DNA of 64,000 nt from Flavobacterium arcticum (GCF_003344925.1 NZ_CP031188.1:2029001-2093000), one strand, 5' to 3'. Shown: positions 1 through 8,425, numbered from the stretch's first letter. Translations and numbers: made by a program. The notes: generated by a model not told the origin, from the letters alone.

Positions 1-196
1 TATCGCTAGGAGTGCTTTTATATTTTTGTGATGCAGAGCTTGTATTGGGTGCCTGTTGGTGGTTATATTCAATGTTTTTTTGCCATTTTATATTTTCAGG
101 GTTTATCATGCAGGTATAGGGTTGCCCTGAAAATTCATCACTAAAATTCTCATCGGTATATCCTGTTATCTGCATCAATTCTAAACTTGCACTCAT
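1..196 (-). CDS. CIS tube/baseplate protein (Afp7-like), N-terminal part
   Basis: The first 65 codons of a gene that runs off the left edge. The start is ATG at 196, 12 bases after the stop of the DUF5908 gene. The N-terminus reads MSASLELMQITGYTDENFSD and continues with an NPENIKW-type segment and a Gln/Ser-rich stretch. This layout is typical of the CIS tube family (Afp7/Pvc7, often with a LysM domain downstream), which joins the inner tube to the baseplate in contractile injection systems. Its place after the sheath, tube and DUF5908 genes supports the call. The rest of the protein cannot be seen. Confidence 0.7.
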   Translation of the reverse strand, partial: MSASLELMQITGYTDENFSDEFSGQPYTCMINPENIKWQKNIEYNHQQAPNTSSASQKYKSTPSD

Positions 197-207
197 AATA
201 TTTAGGC

Positions 208-378
208 TTATCGTTTGTTGCTTCTCTCTCTCATTTGCTCAGTAAAAATTCTCTTACACTCTTCAAGCATCTGTTTTTTTAATTCTTGTAAGTCTTTTTC
301 TTTCACCATAGCCCGCGGGTTATGCCCTGCGCTTACTATTTCTGTTTTTATAATAAGTTCTCTTATTTCTATTGGCAT
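208..378 (-). CDS. DUF5908 family small protein of the CIS operon
   Basis: A 56-aa ORF with start ATG at 378 and stop TAA at 208-210. It begins MPIEIRELIIKTEI and has a charged, probably helical C-terminal half rich in Lys and Glu. The MPIEIRELxI start is characteristic of DUF5908, a small family found in Bacteroidota contractile injection clusters between the tube genes and the CIS tube/LysM gene, which is exactly its position here. It lies 5 bases after the second tube gene and 11 bases before the next start, so it is surely co-transcribed. Its molecular role is not known. Confidence 0.8.
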   Translation of the reverse strand: MPIEIRELIIKTEIVSAGHNPRAMVKEKDLQELKKQMLEECKRIFTEQMRERSNKR

Positions 379-383
379 ACGCT

Positions 384-854
384 TTAATTAAATAAATTAC
401 CAAACATAGTATCTTGCGATACAGCAAAATAGGTGTAAGCGAGCTCTATAGACTCTATTACTAATGAATTCTCTTGTGATTTCAGGTCAGATATGGTATA
501 TTTTATAGGGTAAGCCCCATGAAATGTCCACATGGCACATACAGTACCATCAGCACTAAGTAAACTAACTGATACATCATGCGTTACAATTGGGTTTGCT
601 AATCCTTCATCAATACAGCTTGCACACCAGTCTATCAATTCACTACCATCGGGTATAAGCGCTCTTTTTAAAATTAAATTTTGACTTGTAGATAGGGTGG
701 GGAGTCGGTACTTAAACCGATTTTCCCCACCACAAGCTACCTCTTCTATACTTAGCTCTTTACTAATACCCGATACTTCCTGAAAGGCGGCATCTTCGCC
801 GTTAAAAGAAAGTTCGAAGTAAAAAGCTATAGGATAGTTAGGATGATTTTCCAT
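384..854 (-). CDS. CIS inner tube protein, second copy (gp19/Afp1-like)
   Basis: A 156-aa protein of the T4 gp19-like tail tube family. The hallmark 'FQEVSGIS' sits near residue 25, followed by a 'LILKRALIPDGSELIDW' segment and a C-terminal 'YPIKYTISDLKSQENSL' segment. These form the beta-barrel ring subunit of the inner tube. Its start overlaps the end of the upstream tube gene by 17 bases, which implies translational coupling. CIS clusters often carry two or three tube paralogues: one builds most of the tube and another makes the ring next to the baseplate. Its position closer to the baseplate genes suggests the latter, but this is inference. Confidence 0.85.
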   Translation of the reverse strand: MENHPNYPIAFYFELSFNGEDAAFQEVSGISKELSIEEVACGGENRFKYRLPTLSTSQNLILKRALIPDGSELIDWCASCIDEGLANPIVTHDVSVSLLSADGTVCAMWTFHGAYPIKYTISDLKSQENSLVIESIELAYTYFAVSQDTMFGNLFN

Positions 855-1311
855 TTGTTATTATTAGTTGTTCATGTGCTATTTCAAGCGTGTCAATCGC
901 TACCTCATTTCCGTCTGACTTCAGGTCGGTACTGGTAATTTTTGTAGGCCATGCATTGTTTAGCTGCCATTGCATAGTAACATCGCCTTTCTCATCAAGC
1001 AGTTTTATAAGTACTGTTCTTCTTTTAATGGTATTCATTGTTATTTCTGCATGCCAGTTCCAAAAAGTGTTATCATTTACAAATACACCTCTTTTCATAG
1101 TTACATTACCATACTTGGCAATGCCTGGCATTTTCTCGGTAGAAAACAAAGGACTATTACTTTTTCGATATTCTATAATTTGGTTTTCTACATCCATACC
1201 CGATACTTCCTGAAAAGCTACTTTTGTTAGTTCGGTTCCAAGATCTACTTCGAACCTAAACTTGGGCATGGGCCACGTTGCGCCTTCTACGCTTCCGTCA
1301 TCTGTTGCCAT
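838..1311 (-). CDS. CIS inner tube protein, first copy (gp19/Afp1-like)
   Basis: A 157-aa protein paralogous to the next gene in the operon. It shares the 'AFQEVSGMDVENQIIEYR' signature near residue 33, a 'VTMKRGVF' strand and the 'AWPTKITSTDLKSDGNEV' C-terminal segment of tail tube proteins. The order sheath then tube is that of Afp/PVC-type injection systems and contractile phage tails. It is probably the main stacking ring that the sheath surrounds and ejects. It starts 58 bases after the sheath stop and overlaps the next tube gene by 17 bases. Confidence 0.87.
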   Translation of the reverse strand: MATDDGSVEGATWPMPKFRFEVDLGTELTKVAFQEVSGMDVENQIIEYRKSNSPLFSTEKMPGIAKYGNVTMKRGVFVNDNTFWNWHAEITMNTIKRRTVLIKLLDEKGDVTMQWQLNNAWPTKITSTDLKSDGNEVAIDTLEIAHEQLIITNGKSS

Positions 1312-1369
1312 AATTTTTTATGTTTTTAAGTTGGTTTATTATTTATTACTATTATTAGTTGTTTCTATA

Positions 1370-2950
1370 TTAGCTTGATGTAGCCATTTGTTGTTGGAAT
1401 GTTAGTACTATAAACTCAGCAGGTCTTACTACAGCTACTTTTACAGTAACATTCATAAAACCGTTAAGTATATCTTCTGATGTCATGGTACTGCCTAAAC
1501 CACACTCTACAGAAAAAGCATCTGAAGCCGAAGCTCCCTGTAGTCCGCCTTCTTTCCATATAGAGTTCAGGAAACTACCTATCATTGCTTTAACAGCTTC
1601 CCAAGTGTTTTTAACATTAGGTTGAAATACATAGGCATTTGCTGCAAGTTTACAAGATTGCTCAAGGAATATCATGGTTCTTCTTACTGATAGGTAACGC
1701 CAGTCTTGACTATTGCCGTCTAGCGTGCGAGCACCCCATACTAGGATACCAATACCATTAAAGTAACGTATGGCATTTATTGATTTTCCTGATATAGCAT
1801 CTACATTCAAATCGGCTTGCTGGCTTTCAGATAATTTTATGGGTAGTGATGACACAGCTACTATAGATGTATTTGCAGGAGCTTCCCATACACCATCTTC
1901 ACTATCTATTGTTGTCATAACGCCTGCCATACCAGCACTTGGTGGTAATATATTGGCATCAAAAAGTATATGTTTTACAATTTGACTGTATGTTTTGCTA
2001 GCGTTTATTAGTGAATTATTATATTGTGATACCGTTAGCGGATCGCCAGGAGGGTTCTCTATATTACTTAATATAGTTGCTGCTGTAGGGTTAGGATTCT
2101 CTGGCGGGTTTAAAAGAGGATCTAGTTGTTTTACATCGCCACCAAACATATTGGTATAATCAATGTCCTGACTTTGCATTATTGTAGTACCTACAAAAGG
2201 ATAGTAAGCAGTACCATAGTTTAAGCCCTGTGTACCAGTTTTCTCTCTAAAGTTAATTATATCGTCTGTATAGGTTATCGGGTCGGGGTTGCGACCGCCA
2301 ATTATATCAAAAACAGATACTGCTGTTTGCATCTCAGTGGCTTGCGACAACATCTTTTGCATTAATGTACCATTTTCGTCAAGAGATAGTAGTGTTGCCT
2401 CTGGGCAAATGTACATGGTAGGTTCTTGCTCATTTTTTAATAATGCAAGACCATTTTCAAGTTCACTTAATACTACATTAGGGTTTACAATTTGATCACC
2501 AGGATTTATTGTGTTTCCTGATGCTTCGCCATATGTACCTACTGATATTATATAGGCATCTGCCCCGCCATTTTGGTAAAACAGTTGGATACTGTTGTAC
2601 AAATAATAAATAGTATTAGGATCGGGTAGAATGGCATAGTATTTACCTTCAATCATCATGTAGTCTTGATTAGTAGGTTTACTTTTTTGTTCTATCAGAT
2701 AATACTGCGGGCTGTACTGCTTGGCAGGGTCTGCTGGAGCAGCAGGGTCTGGGTAACAATAGATGGATTGAAACTCTGCAAATGATGTTACTTTTTGAGC
2801 AACATTTGTATACGATTTTCCTTCGTACATTGCTTGTGGCGTATAGCCGATAAAAGCAGGAACTGCGGTTTCTACTGGGACTACCGAGTTGCCAAAGCCA
2901 TTTATCTCGTTGATATAAACGCCAGGCGATTTAATGTTTGATTCGAGCAT
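1370..2950 (-). CDS. Contractile injection system sheath protein
   Basis: A 526-aa tail sheath protein (Afp2-4/phage sheath family). The N-terminus 'KSPGVYINEINGFGNSVVPV' is the classic sheath start that mediates contacts between subunits. The C-terminal half holds the conserved region from about residue 385: 'NAIRYFNGIGILVWGARTL', then 'DWRYLSVRRTMIFLEQS' and 'TVKVAVVRPAEFIVLTFQQQ'. The central part is variable, as usual for the domain exposed on the outside of the tube. Contraction of this protein drives the inner tube outward. No capsid, portal or terminase gene is in view, so an injection system is more likely than a prophage. Confidence 0.93.
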   Translation of the reverse strand: MLESNIKSPGVYINEINGFGNSVVPVETAVPAFIGYTPQAMYEGKSYTNVAQKVTSFAEFQSIYCYPDPAAPADPAKQYSPQYYLIEQKSKPTNQDYMMIEGKYYAILPDPNTIYYLYNSIQLFYQNGGADAYIISVGTYGEASGNTINPGDQIVNPNVVLSELENGLALLKNEQEPTMYICPEATLLSLDENGTLMQKMLSQATEMQTAVSVFDIIGGRNPDPITYTDDIINFREKTGTQGLNYGTAYYPFVGTTIMQSQDIDYTNMFGGDVKQLDPLLNPPENPNPTAATILSNIENPPGDPLTVSQYNNSLINASKTYSQIVKHILFDANILPPSAGMAGVMTTIDSEDGVWEAPANTSIVAVSSLPIKLSESQQADLNVDAISGKSINAIRYFNGIGILVWGARTLDGNSQDWRYLSVRRTMIFLEQSCKLAANAYVFQPNVKNTWEAVKAMIGSFLNSIWKEGGLQGASASDAFSVECGLGSTMTSEDILNGFMNVTVKVAVVRPAEFIVLTFQQQMATSS

Positions 2951-2976
2951 ATTACATTCGTTTTATTTTGTTGGAT

Positions 2977-3792
2977 TTATATATAAACATACATTGGTGA
3001 TACTAGTTGTGTAATGTCTTTTACAATAGCTACATTACGAGGATCTGGATTTGGTAATCCTTTATATATTACTTTCGTTGATAGTTTTGTACTTGATTTA
3101 TTTTGACTCACTAAGTCAAATTTATATACAGGTTTCTCTTGTAAGGTTATAAATGATAATGAAGTAAATAAGAGTGCTTGTTCTCCGTTATCTGTAGTAA
3201 CATTTTGTGGGTTGCTAAATGTTAGGGCTGTTTTTCCTTTTATTTCAAGATTGTTTTCGGGTTTTACATTCCTATTTATTATATAGTATTGCCATTGTGT
3301 TGCTCTTGCAGTAAACTGTATAGAATAGGAGACCGTATTGTGGTTTTTTATCAGTGTTATAAGATCGTCAAAATATAGGGTTAGTTTTCCTAAAATAGTA
3401 GTGTCTCCTTCTTGTAAGGTAGGGGTAAGCTGTAATGTGTCTTTATCTTGATTTAGTGTTGTTTGTTTACTGTTATATAAAAATTGTCCTATCCAGTTTT
3501 GGTCAATATCAGTATAGCTGTAAAATAATTGACTATTGGTTACAATGTCAAACTCAAAGCTCATTAGCCCTGTGGCTTTTATAATGTTATTTAAGTAATC
3601 GGGTAATGGAGTAGTGGTATTAGCATACCATTCTAAACCATTAACTAGTTGCCTGCTCAAAAAACCATATCGCTTTACTAGTTGTTGTGTTGTGCTAGTA
3701 GGTATAAATTGCAAACCTTTGCACACCCCATCGTTAAAGTAGGAGTGCCATACTGCTATATTAAATACAGGTTGAAAGTTGCTATTTATCAT
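2977..3792 (-). CDS. Unknown protein of the CIS operon, between tail terminator and sheath
   Basis: A 271-aa protein that I do not recognise. It has no signal peptide or membrane segment. It is rich in aromatic, Asn and Thr residues, with predicted beta-type stretches around residues 90-120 and 140-180. The start overlaps the DUF4255 gene by 4 bases and the end lies 26 bases before the sheath start, so it is translated as part of the CIS operon. The position suggests a structural part of the particle end or an assembly factor, but nothing in the sequence proves this. Confidence 0.6.
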   Translation of the reverse strand: MINSNFQPVFNIAVWHSYFNDGVCKGLQFIPTSTTQQLVKRYGFLSRQLVNGLEWYANTTTPLPDYLNNIIKATGLMSFEFDIVTNSQLFYSYTDIDQNWIGQFLYNSKQTTLNQDKDTLQLTPTLQEGDTTILGKLTLYFDDLITLIKNHNTVSYSIQFTARATQWQYYIINRNVKPENNLEIKGKTALTFSNPQNVTTDNGEQALLFTSLSFITLQEKPVYKFDLVSQNKSSTKLSTKVIYKGLPNPDPRNVAIVKDITQLVSPMYVYI

Positions 3793-4358
3793 TGCTTAAC
3801 GTTATTAGAGGTTTGCGATACTCCTGTATTAAATGTTATTGTTTGGTTGCCTTGCATTGTTATAAGTCGCATTTTATATACTACAGAGGGTTGATATTTT
3901 GCCCCCATAGCTGTCCATAAACTATGCATTTGATGATAGGCAATTTTTTCAATGTCAAACTCTACTTTTGTAAGCCCTGCTGGTATATTTGAAAAATTAC
4001 GAGAATCGAGACATGGATTAATTTGGAAGAATAATATTACTGCATCTAAAAATTTTAATGTCTCTTCATAATCGTCAAAATTGGCACTTATCAACACATA
4101 TAGGTTATATCTTTCTGAGAGGCTTACATTGGCATAGTTGCCATTATTTAAAGGAACAGCCTTATTTCTAAAAGGTCGAGCGGTTTCTTGCTCTATATTA
4201 ATGAGAGAGACTACTACTTTGTTTTGATTAGATTGTGGTAACTCGCCATTGTTTTCTATCAAATTATTAAGCACTACTTTATCTTCATCGAGCTCCATAC
4301 TATTTTTTAGGAACTGATTTAATGATTGACTACTAAATTTAAGTGCTGTACTAATCAT
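3789..4358 (-). CDS. DUF4255 (Afp16/Pvc16-type) tail terminator protein
   Basis: A 189-aa protein matching the DUF4255 family by the 'KVVVSLINIEQE' strand followed by 'YNLYVLISANFDDYEETLKFLDAVILFFQ' and a 'MHSLWTAMGAKYQPSVVYKMRL' C-terminal part. Afp16-type proteins cap the distal end of the sheath and tube and set their length. It is the first gene of the operon. A half-site of the dyad element found upstream of the amine oxidase gene lies 39 bases before its start (4397-4407). Confidence 0.85.
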   Translation of the reverse strand: MISTALKFSSQSLNQFLKNSMELDEDKVVLNNLIENNGELPQSNQNKVVVSLINIEQETARPFRNKAVPLNNGNYANVSLSERYNLYVLISANFDDYEETLKFLDAVILFFQINPCLDSRNFSNIPAGLTKVEFDIEKIAYHQMHSLWTAMGAKYQPSVVYKMRLITMQGNQTITFNTGVSQTSNNVKQ

Positions 4359-4396
4359 GTTTTATATTGTTTACATCACATTATCAAGTGATTATG

Positions 4397-4407
4397 GTAA
4401 ATGTACC
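4397..4407. promoter_or_regulatory. Dyad half-site upstream of the CIS operon
   Basis: GTAAATGTACC matches the half-site GTAWAWRTACC derived from the two full dyads at 8322-8358 and 12230-12266. The second half is not visible at the expected spacing. Its position upstream of the first CIS gene makes it a candidate operator, but one 11-base match can occur by chance. Confidence 0.3.
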
Positions 4408-4502
4408 TAACATTATAATATGTGTAGTAAAATGGTCATGTACAATTCGTATTCATAATTTTATAGTTAATGAGTATAGCGTAGACAAATCGTAGACAAG
4501 TG

Positions 4503-4540
4503 AAAAAAAGAATAAAAAAACTCCGAAGTTGTCTTCGGAG
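4503..4540 (-). terminator. Rho-independent terminator of the LuxR-type gene
   Basis: The stem CTCCGAAG/CTTCGGAG at 4521-4540 is followed on the minus strand by a run of T (seen as A on the plus strand at 4503-4520). It ends the transcript of the regulator gene and insulates the CIS operon from it. Confidence 0.8.
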
Positions 4541-4581
4541 TCATAGTTAAGGGAGAGTTATATAGGGGTAATTATATACAA

Positions 4582-5439
4582 TTAACAAACGGAACGTAGG
4601 TAATACCTTAAATCTTCTTCTTTGCGTAATGCCATTTTTAACTTTAAACGATAGGTGTGTGTGCGCACACTTTCTTGGTTTATACCTAATAGGTTTTTAA
4701 TATCATCATTGGTCATATTCATTTTTAGGTAACAGCAATATTTTAAATCGGTAGGGGTAAGAGCGGGGTGTTTATTGGTTAGTTGTTGTAGGAAATCTTG
4801 GTGTATCTGTTCAAAATAAAATTTAAAATCGCCCCATAAGTTTTTATCACTAGATGTTGCTTTAATATAATTAACTATAGACATTAATTCTTTTCTAACG
4901 GGGTCATTTACATTAGGGTATAGTGCTTTTATTTTAGAACGTACTTTAGATAATATTTCTCTTTTCTTATCGAGTTCCATTACATACCTACTTAATTCTC
5001 CTGCGCTTTTTACTGGTATGAGCGACGGAAATCTGTCAGCTTCGCTTTTTGGGTATGTTTTCGATTTTAGTAAAAATATTGAGTTGATACGATTAAAGAT
5101 ATAATGTTCTTTATGTATCATTTCGAATGGATATACAAATACTATTGCCTTACTATCCCAGTTTAATATATTGGGTTGCGATTTTGGATCAAGACATAAT
5201 ATGGGTATTTCTAGTTTTTTTACATTATTATTTATGTCATTTAAGACTTCTTGGTTATTAGTGAAATTTATGATTACAAGATCAGGGTTTGAGTCTATTA
5301 GAATACTAAGTAAATCGACAAGCCTGCTCGCTGAGATAATTTGAATATCGCAGTATGGAAATTTCTGAATGCTACTAAGCAAAGTGATTAAATTAGCTGC
5401 ATTATCAGAACCAATAACAACTGTTTTTTTAGTATTCAT
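4582..5439 (-). CDS. LuxR-type HTH transcriptional regulator with degenerate receiver-like N-terminus
   Basis: A 285-aa protein when started at ATG 5439 (MNTKKTVVIGSDNAA); the longer frame upstream adds a low-quality leader. Residues 1-120 resemble a receiver fold ('PDLVIINFTNN' at the place of the phospho-acceptor strand), but the usual acidic pocket and Asp are not clear, so phosphorylation is doubtful. Residues about 225-285 form a LuxR/GerE-like HTH: 'LTPTDLKYCCYLKMNMTNDDIKNLLGINQESVRTHTYRLK'. It is monocistronic with its own terminator and lies directly upstream of the CIS operon on the same strand, so it is a good candidate for its regulator. Confidence 0.75.
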   Translation of the reverse strand: MNTKKTVVIGSDNAANLITLLSSIQKFPYCDIQIISASRLVDLLSILIDSNPDLVIINFTNNQEVLNDINNNVKKLEIPILCLDPKSQPNILNWDSKAIVFVYPFEMIHKEHYIFNRINSIFLLKSKTYPKSEADRFPSLIPVKSAGELSRYVMELDKKREILSKVRSKIKALYPNVNDPVRKELMSIVNYIKATSSDKNLWGDFKFYFEQIHQDFLQQLTNKHPALTPTDLKYCCYLKMNMTNDDIKNLLGINQESVRTHTYRLKLKMALRKEEDLRYYLRSVC

Positions 5440-5538
5440 TATTTCTAGTTGGATGTAAGACTTAGAATGAACTTTGATGTAGTGACAAAGTATCATTTTA
5501 TACCTGCAATTTATTAAATGTATGGCATGTGGATACAC

Positions 5539-5549
5539 GTACATTTACC
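5539..5549. promoter_or_regulatory. Weak dyad half-site upstream of the LuxR-type gene
   Basis: GTACATTTACC, followed by TGATT, agrees at 9 of 11 positions with the half-site GTAWAWRTACC of the shared dyad element. It lies about 100 bases upstream of the regulator start. It could indicate autoregulation, but the match is weak and single. Confidence 0.2.
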
Positions 5550-5683
5550 TGATTTTAGATTTTAACAGTTGTTTTATAACTGTTTTTTTTAGTCTTTAAT
5601 CGATAGAAGCAATGTGTTACTTAGTAATAAAAAAGATTTAATTAGAAATAGAGTGAATTATATAAGTACTTAATAGTGAACTC

Positions 5684-6361
5684 TTAGTCTATAATATTTT
5701 CAAGACTTACAAAATCATTTTGAATAGCATATATAATTAAGCCTACCATGTTTTTGCATTCTGTTTTTCGTAATAAGTTATTACGATGCCCTTCTACAGT
5801 TCTAGCACTTAGGCATAACTCATTAGCAATTTCCTGTCCGCTATATTGTTTACATATTAGTTTTAGTACCTGTACTTCTCTTTTAGTAAGCTGTTCGTCA
5901 TCAAACCTGCTTTTTACCACTTTTTTTCGAGGAGATATTAAGTATTCTTGTATAACCTTCATAACGTAATCGTTATAATAGTATCCTGAATTTTGCACCT
6001 CGTTTATTGTAGTGAGTAACTCTCGAGGAGTAGTGTTTTTCATAACATATGATACAGCTCCTACGTCTATCATATTAGCAATAAAAGATTTTGTGTTATA
6101 GCTCGTTAAGGCTATTATTTTAATATTGGGATGGCTATTTCTGATAATCTTAGTAGCTTCTACACCATTAATATTAGGCATTTTAAGATCCATTATTATA
6201 ATGTCTGGAGAAGGGTTTTCTTCTAATTTACCAATAAGGTCTTGACCATCTGATGCTTCAAAAATAACATTCATATTTTTTTCGCGTTGCAGTATAAATG
6301 AAATTCCTTTACGAAATAAAACTTCATCATCTGCTAATGCTATTTTTACAACAGTATTCAT
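5684..6361 (-). CDS. NarL/FixJ-family response regulator
   Basis: A 225-aa two-component response regulator. The receiver domain (about 5-125) has the acidic pair Asp11-Asp12, the phospho-acceptor Asp58 ('IIIMDLKMP'), Thr86 and Lys108 ('YVMKNT'). The C-terminal LuxR/GerE HTH (about 155-220) carries 'LTKREVQVLKLICKQYSGQE' and 'LSARTVEGHRNNLLRKT'. Its start overlaps the stop of the kinase gene by 4 bases, so the two form a pair. Regulators of this family bind short inverted repeats, and the dyad upstream of the oxidase genes, with TACC/GGTA inner ends, would be a plausible target. That link is inference. Confidence 0.93.
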   Translation of the reverse strand: MNTVVKIALADDEVLFRKGISFILQREKNMNVIFEASDGQDLIGKLEENPSPDIIIMDLKMPNINGVEATKIIRNSHPNIKIIALTSYNTKSFIANMIDVGAVSYVMKNTTPRELLTTINEVQNSGYYYNDYVMKVIQEYLISPRKKVVKSRFDDEQLTKREVQVLKLICKQYSGQEIANELCLSARTVEGHRNNLLRKTECKNMVGLIIYAIQNDFVSLENIID

Positions 6362-7167
6362 AAGCTACTAAAATTAAAGGTAATTTGAGTTCCTTTATTT
6401 ATAACAGAGTCAATAGTTATTGCTCCTCTTAAGAAAAATATTCTATGTTCAATATTTTTCATTCCCAGTCCTTTTTTGTTTTTTATACTTTTAATATCAA
6501 AACCTCTTCCATCATCATTATACTTACATTGTATAATGTTGTTATTTTCTTCAAATAGAATTGTAATTTTAGATGCTTTTCCATGTCTTACAGAGTTGTT
6601 TATCAATTCTTGTACAATTCTAAAGATATGCAATTGCTTGTCAGGTTCAATATCATCAAAACAAGCATTATTTTCAGAAATTATAGTAGTAATTTTATTA
6701 CTGTTATACTCAAAATACAATTCTTCTAAACCAGCATTAAGTCCAAATTTTTCTAATACTGGAGGTAGCAAATCATGTGCTATTTTACGTGAGTTTTCTA
6801 AGGCTTTTGCTACTAGTTTAACAATGTTATCAGTTATTTCGGCTACTTCTATTTCACTTAAATTAGGAGTGGTAAGCAAGTGGCTGTTTAATGATACAAT
6901 ATTTAGTTTAGAGCTTATATCGTCATGCAAGTCTCTTGCTATGCGTTGTCGTTCTTCTTCTTGTACTAAAAGTGTTGCTTGTAAAAGCTCTTTTTGATAC
7001 TCTAGTTCTAAATCCTTTTTTTCTAATTCTTTCTGAATAATTTTTTTCTTAGAAAAGTAAAAAAATAATAGGAGAACAATACCCATAAAGAGCATCAGGA
7101 AAATAACATAAATAATTATTGTTCCTGTTTCATTAGTTTGGGGTAAAACGTTCTTCTCCATTCCCAT
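6358..7167 (-). CDS. Sensor histidine kinase (HisKA_3/HPK7 type)
   Basis: A 269-aa kinase with one membrane segment (about 16-38), a short coiled linker, a HisKA_3 dimerisation/phospho-acceptor helix with His81 in 'RIARDLHDDISSKLN', and an HATPase_c domain with the N box 'QELINNSVRHGKA' and G boxes 'DDGRGFD' and 'GLGMKNIEHR'. It has almost no extracytoplasmic part, so it probably senses through the polytopic membrane protein encoded just upstream, whose 3' end overlaps this start by 52 bases. It phosphorylates the adjacent NarL-type regulator. Confidence 0.9.
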   Translation of the reverse strand: MGMEKNVLPQTNETGTIIIYVIFLMLFMGIVLLLFFYFSKKKIIQKELEKKDLELEYQKELLQATLLVQEEERQRIARDLHDDISSKLNIVSLNSHLLTTPNLSEIEVAEITDNIVKLVAKALENSRKIAHDLLPPVLEKFGLNAGLEELYFEYNSNKITTIISENNACFDDIEPDKQLHIFRIVQELINNSVRHGKASKITILFEENNNIIQCKYNDDGRGFDIKSIKNKKGLGMKNIEHRIFFLRGAITIDSVINKGTQITFNFSSL

Positions 7168-7766
7168 AAAATTAGTAATTGATAAACAATAAACAAAAAA
7201 GCATTTAGTTTCCAGATGTATATATTAATTTTATCGTTGAAAGACACTATAGATGTTGCCGAAGCAAATATAACAGCGCTACTAAGCATATATAAGAATA
7301 TGCCCATTATAGTATAATAAAAAGGCAATTTTTTAGAAAGCATTTCATATAAATAAAATACAGCATAGAGTACTAAGACAGCAGCGGTAATTAAAAAACC
7401 TAAAGAATTAAATTGATAGTATTGCTCAGGATACAAACTATATTGAACAACTAGACCTATAATTATAGTAATAGAGGTAAATTTTACAAACTGACTTATT
7501 TTATTTTGTATAGTAGAAAAAGCATAGTAAAAAAATAGACTTAGTAATACAAACCGCGATAAAAGGTAATAATTAGATAAAAAATGATTGTTATATCCTT
7601 TATGTGCATAAAACTCCATAACTCCTTGTATTATAGCAATAGCTACAAGGTAGTATACAAAAATTTTATAGGCTTTGTTATTTTTAGCAAAGCCTATAAA
7701 ATAGATTATAATGTTTATACATAGAATGCTATAGCCAATATAAGACAGAATCCTAAGTATATCCAT
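7116..7766 (-). CDS. Polytopic membrane protein, likely sensor partner of the kinase
   Basis: A 216-aa very hydrophobic protein with about six or seven membrane helices, ending in a basic tail ('WEWRRTFYPKLMKQEQ'). I recognise no enzymatic motif. It overlaps the histidine kinase gene by 52 bases and is encoded just before it, a layout that suggests a signal-receiving membrane module encoded apart from its kinase. The lead gene of this operon (7787-8146) lies 20 bases upstream. Confidence 0.65.
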   Translation of the reverse strand: MDILRILSYIGYSILCINIIIYFIGFAKNNKAYKIFVYYLVAIAIIQGVMEFYAHKGYNNHFLSNYYLLSRFVLLSLFFYYAFSTIQNKISQFVKFTSITIIIGLVVQYSLYPEQYYQFNSLGFLITAAVLVLYAVFYLYEMLSKKLPFYYTIMGIFLYMLSSAVIFASATSIVSFNDKINIYIWKLNAFLFIVYQLLILWEWRRTFYPKLMKQEQ

Positions 7767-7786
7767 GGATCAATAATCTTTTTAAA

Positions 7787-8146
7787 TTAAGGAGTTTTTA
7801 GCGAGTTTAGTGGGCTGGCACTATCGCATGATGGAGGACAGGGTCTTGTAAAATCATATATATAACCAGCGTCTATAACTTTATTAGGAGTCATATCTAC
7901 ATATGTGTCTGTGGCTGCATCATACCTTGTACCTACTATCATAAGCTTTTCTTCATTCAAATCATCTACTCCTAAATATGCTCTTACTGCATCTACTCCT
8001 TCTTCAAGTACTTCTATAAGATCTTCTTTAGGGATTAAAAAGGCATGAACCTCATGATGAGAGTTATAAGTTCCTTCTTCTTTTCTCCATTTTTTAGCCC
8101 ATGATTGTGCTGTATCTAAAGTGATAGTGTTTTTTTGATTTTCCAT
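7787..8146 (-). CDS. Small conserved protein of unknown function with CPPxC tail
   Basis: A 119-aa soluble protein starting at ATG 8146 with no signal peptide. It has a 'TAQSWAKKWRKEEGTYN' helix, an 'AFLIPKEDLIEVL' strand-helix unit and a C-terminal 'RPCPPSCDSASPLN' segment with two cysteines that could bind metal. I recall similar unannotated proteins in flavobacteria but cannot assign a function. It lies 20 bases before the membrane protein gene and may be co-transcribed with the two-component system. It is divergent from the amine oxidase gene and shares its upstream region. Confidence 0.6.
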   Translation of the reverse strand: MENQKNTITLDTAQSWAKKWRKEEGTYNSHHEVHAFLIPKEDLIEVLEEGVDAVRAYLGVDDLNEEKLMIVGTRYDAATDTYVDMTPNKVIDAGYIYDFTRPCPPSCDSASPLNSLKTP

Positions 8147-8321
8147 AAAAAATAATAATTAGTAATTGGTTTTAGACTTGGTTATTACTACAAACGTAGT
8201 GAATTATTCCTTATTTTTTAAGACTTTTTGTGCATTTGTAGCCTAATTAAAGCGCATAAATTTATATTATAATTCTAAAGAGAAATATATCAATGATTTA
8301 TAATGTATTATTAATAACCAA

Positions 8322-8358
8322 GTAAATATACCTAAAATGAAAAAGGGTACTTATACGC
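8322..8358 (+). promoter_or_regulatory. Dyad element, copy 1 (upstream of amine oxidase)
   Basis: The left half GTAAATATACC (8322-8332) and the right half GGTACTTATAC (8346-8356) are inverted copies around an A-rich centre, followed by GC. The same element with identical spacing occurs at 12230-12266. The start codon of the oxidase is about 70 bases downstream. It is probably the binding site of a dimeric regulator. Confidence 0.6.
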
Positions 8359-8425
8359 TTACTTGATAATGGTATGTTCTTTAAGTTAGCAATAACTAAA
8401 CAAAGTCCAACTAAAATTTACTATT

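Noticed and set aside
384..2950. A prophage tail
   Set aside because: Gene content (DUF4255, DUF5908, two tubes, CIS tube protein) fits an injection system, and no head, packaging or integrase genes are visible. The left side is outside the window, so this is not final.
5570..5593. Hairpin AACAGTT/AACTGTT followed by T-run as a terminator
   Set aside because: It has the right polarity only for the plus strand, where no gene precedes it. The stem is short and A/T-rich.
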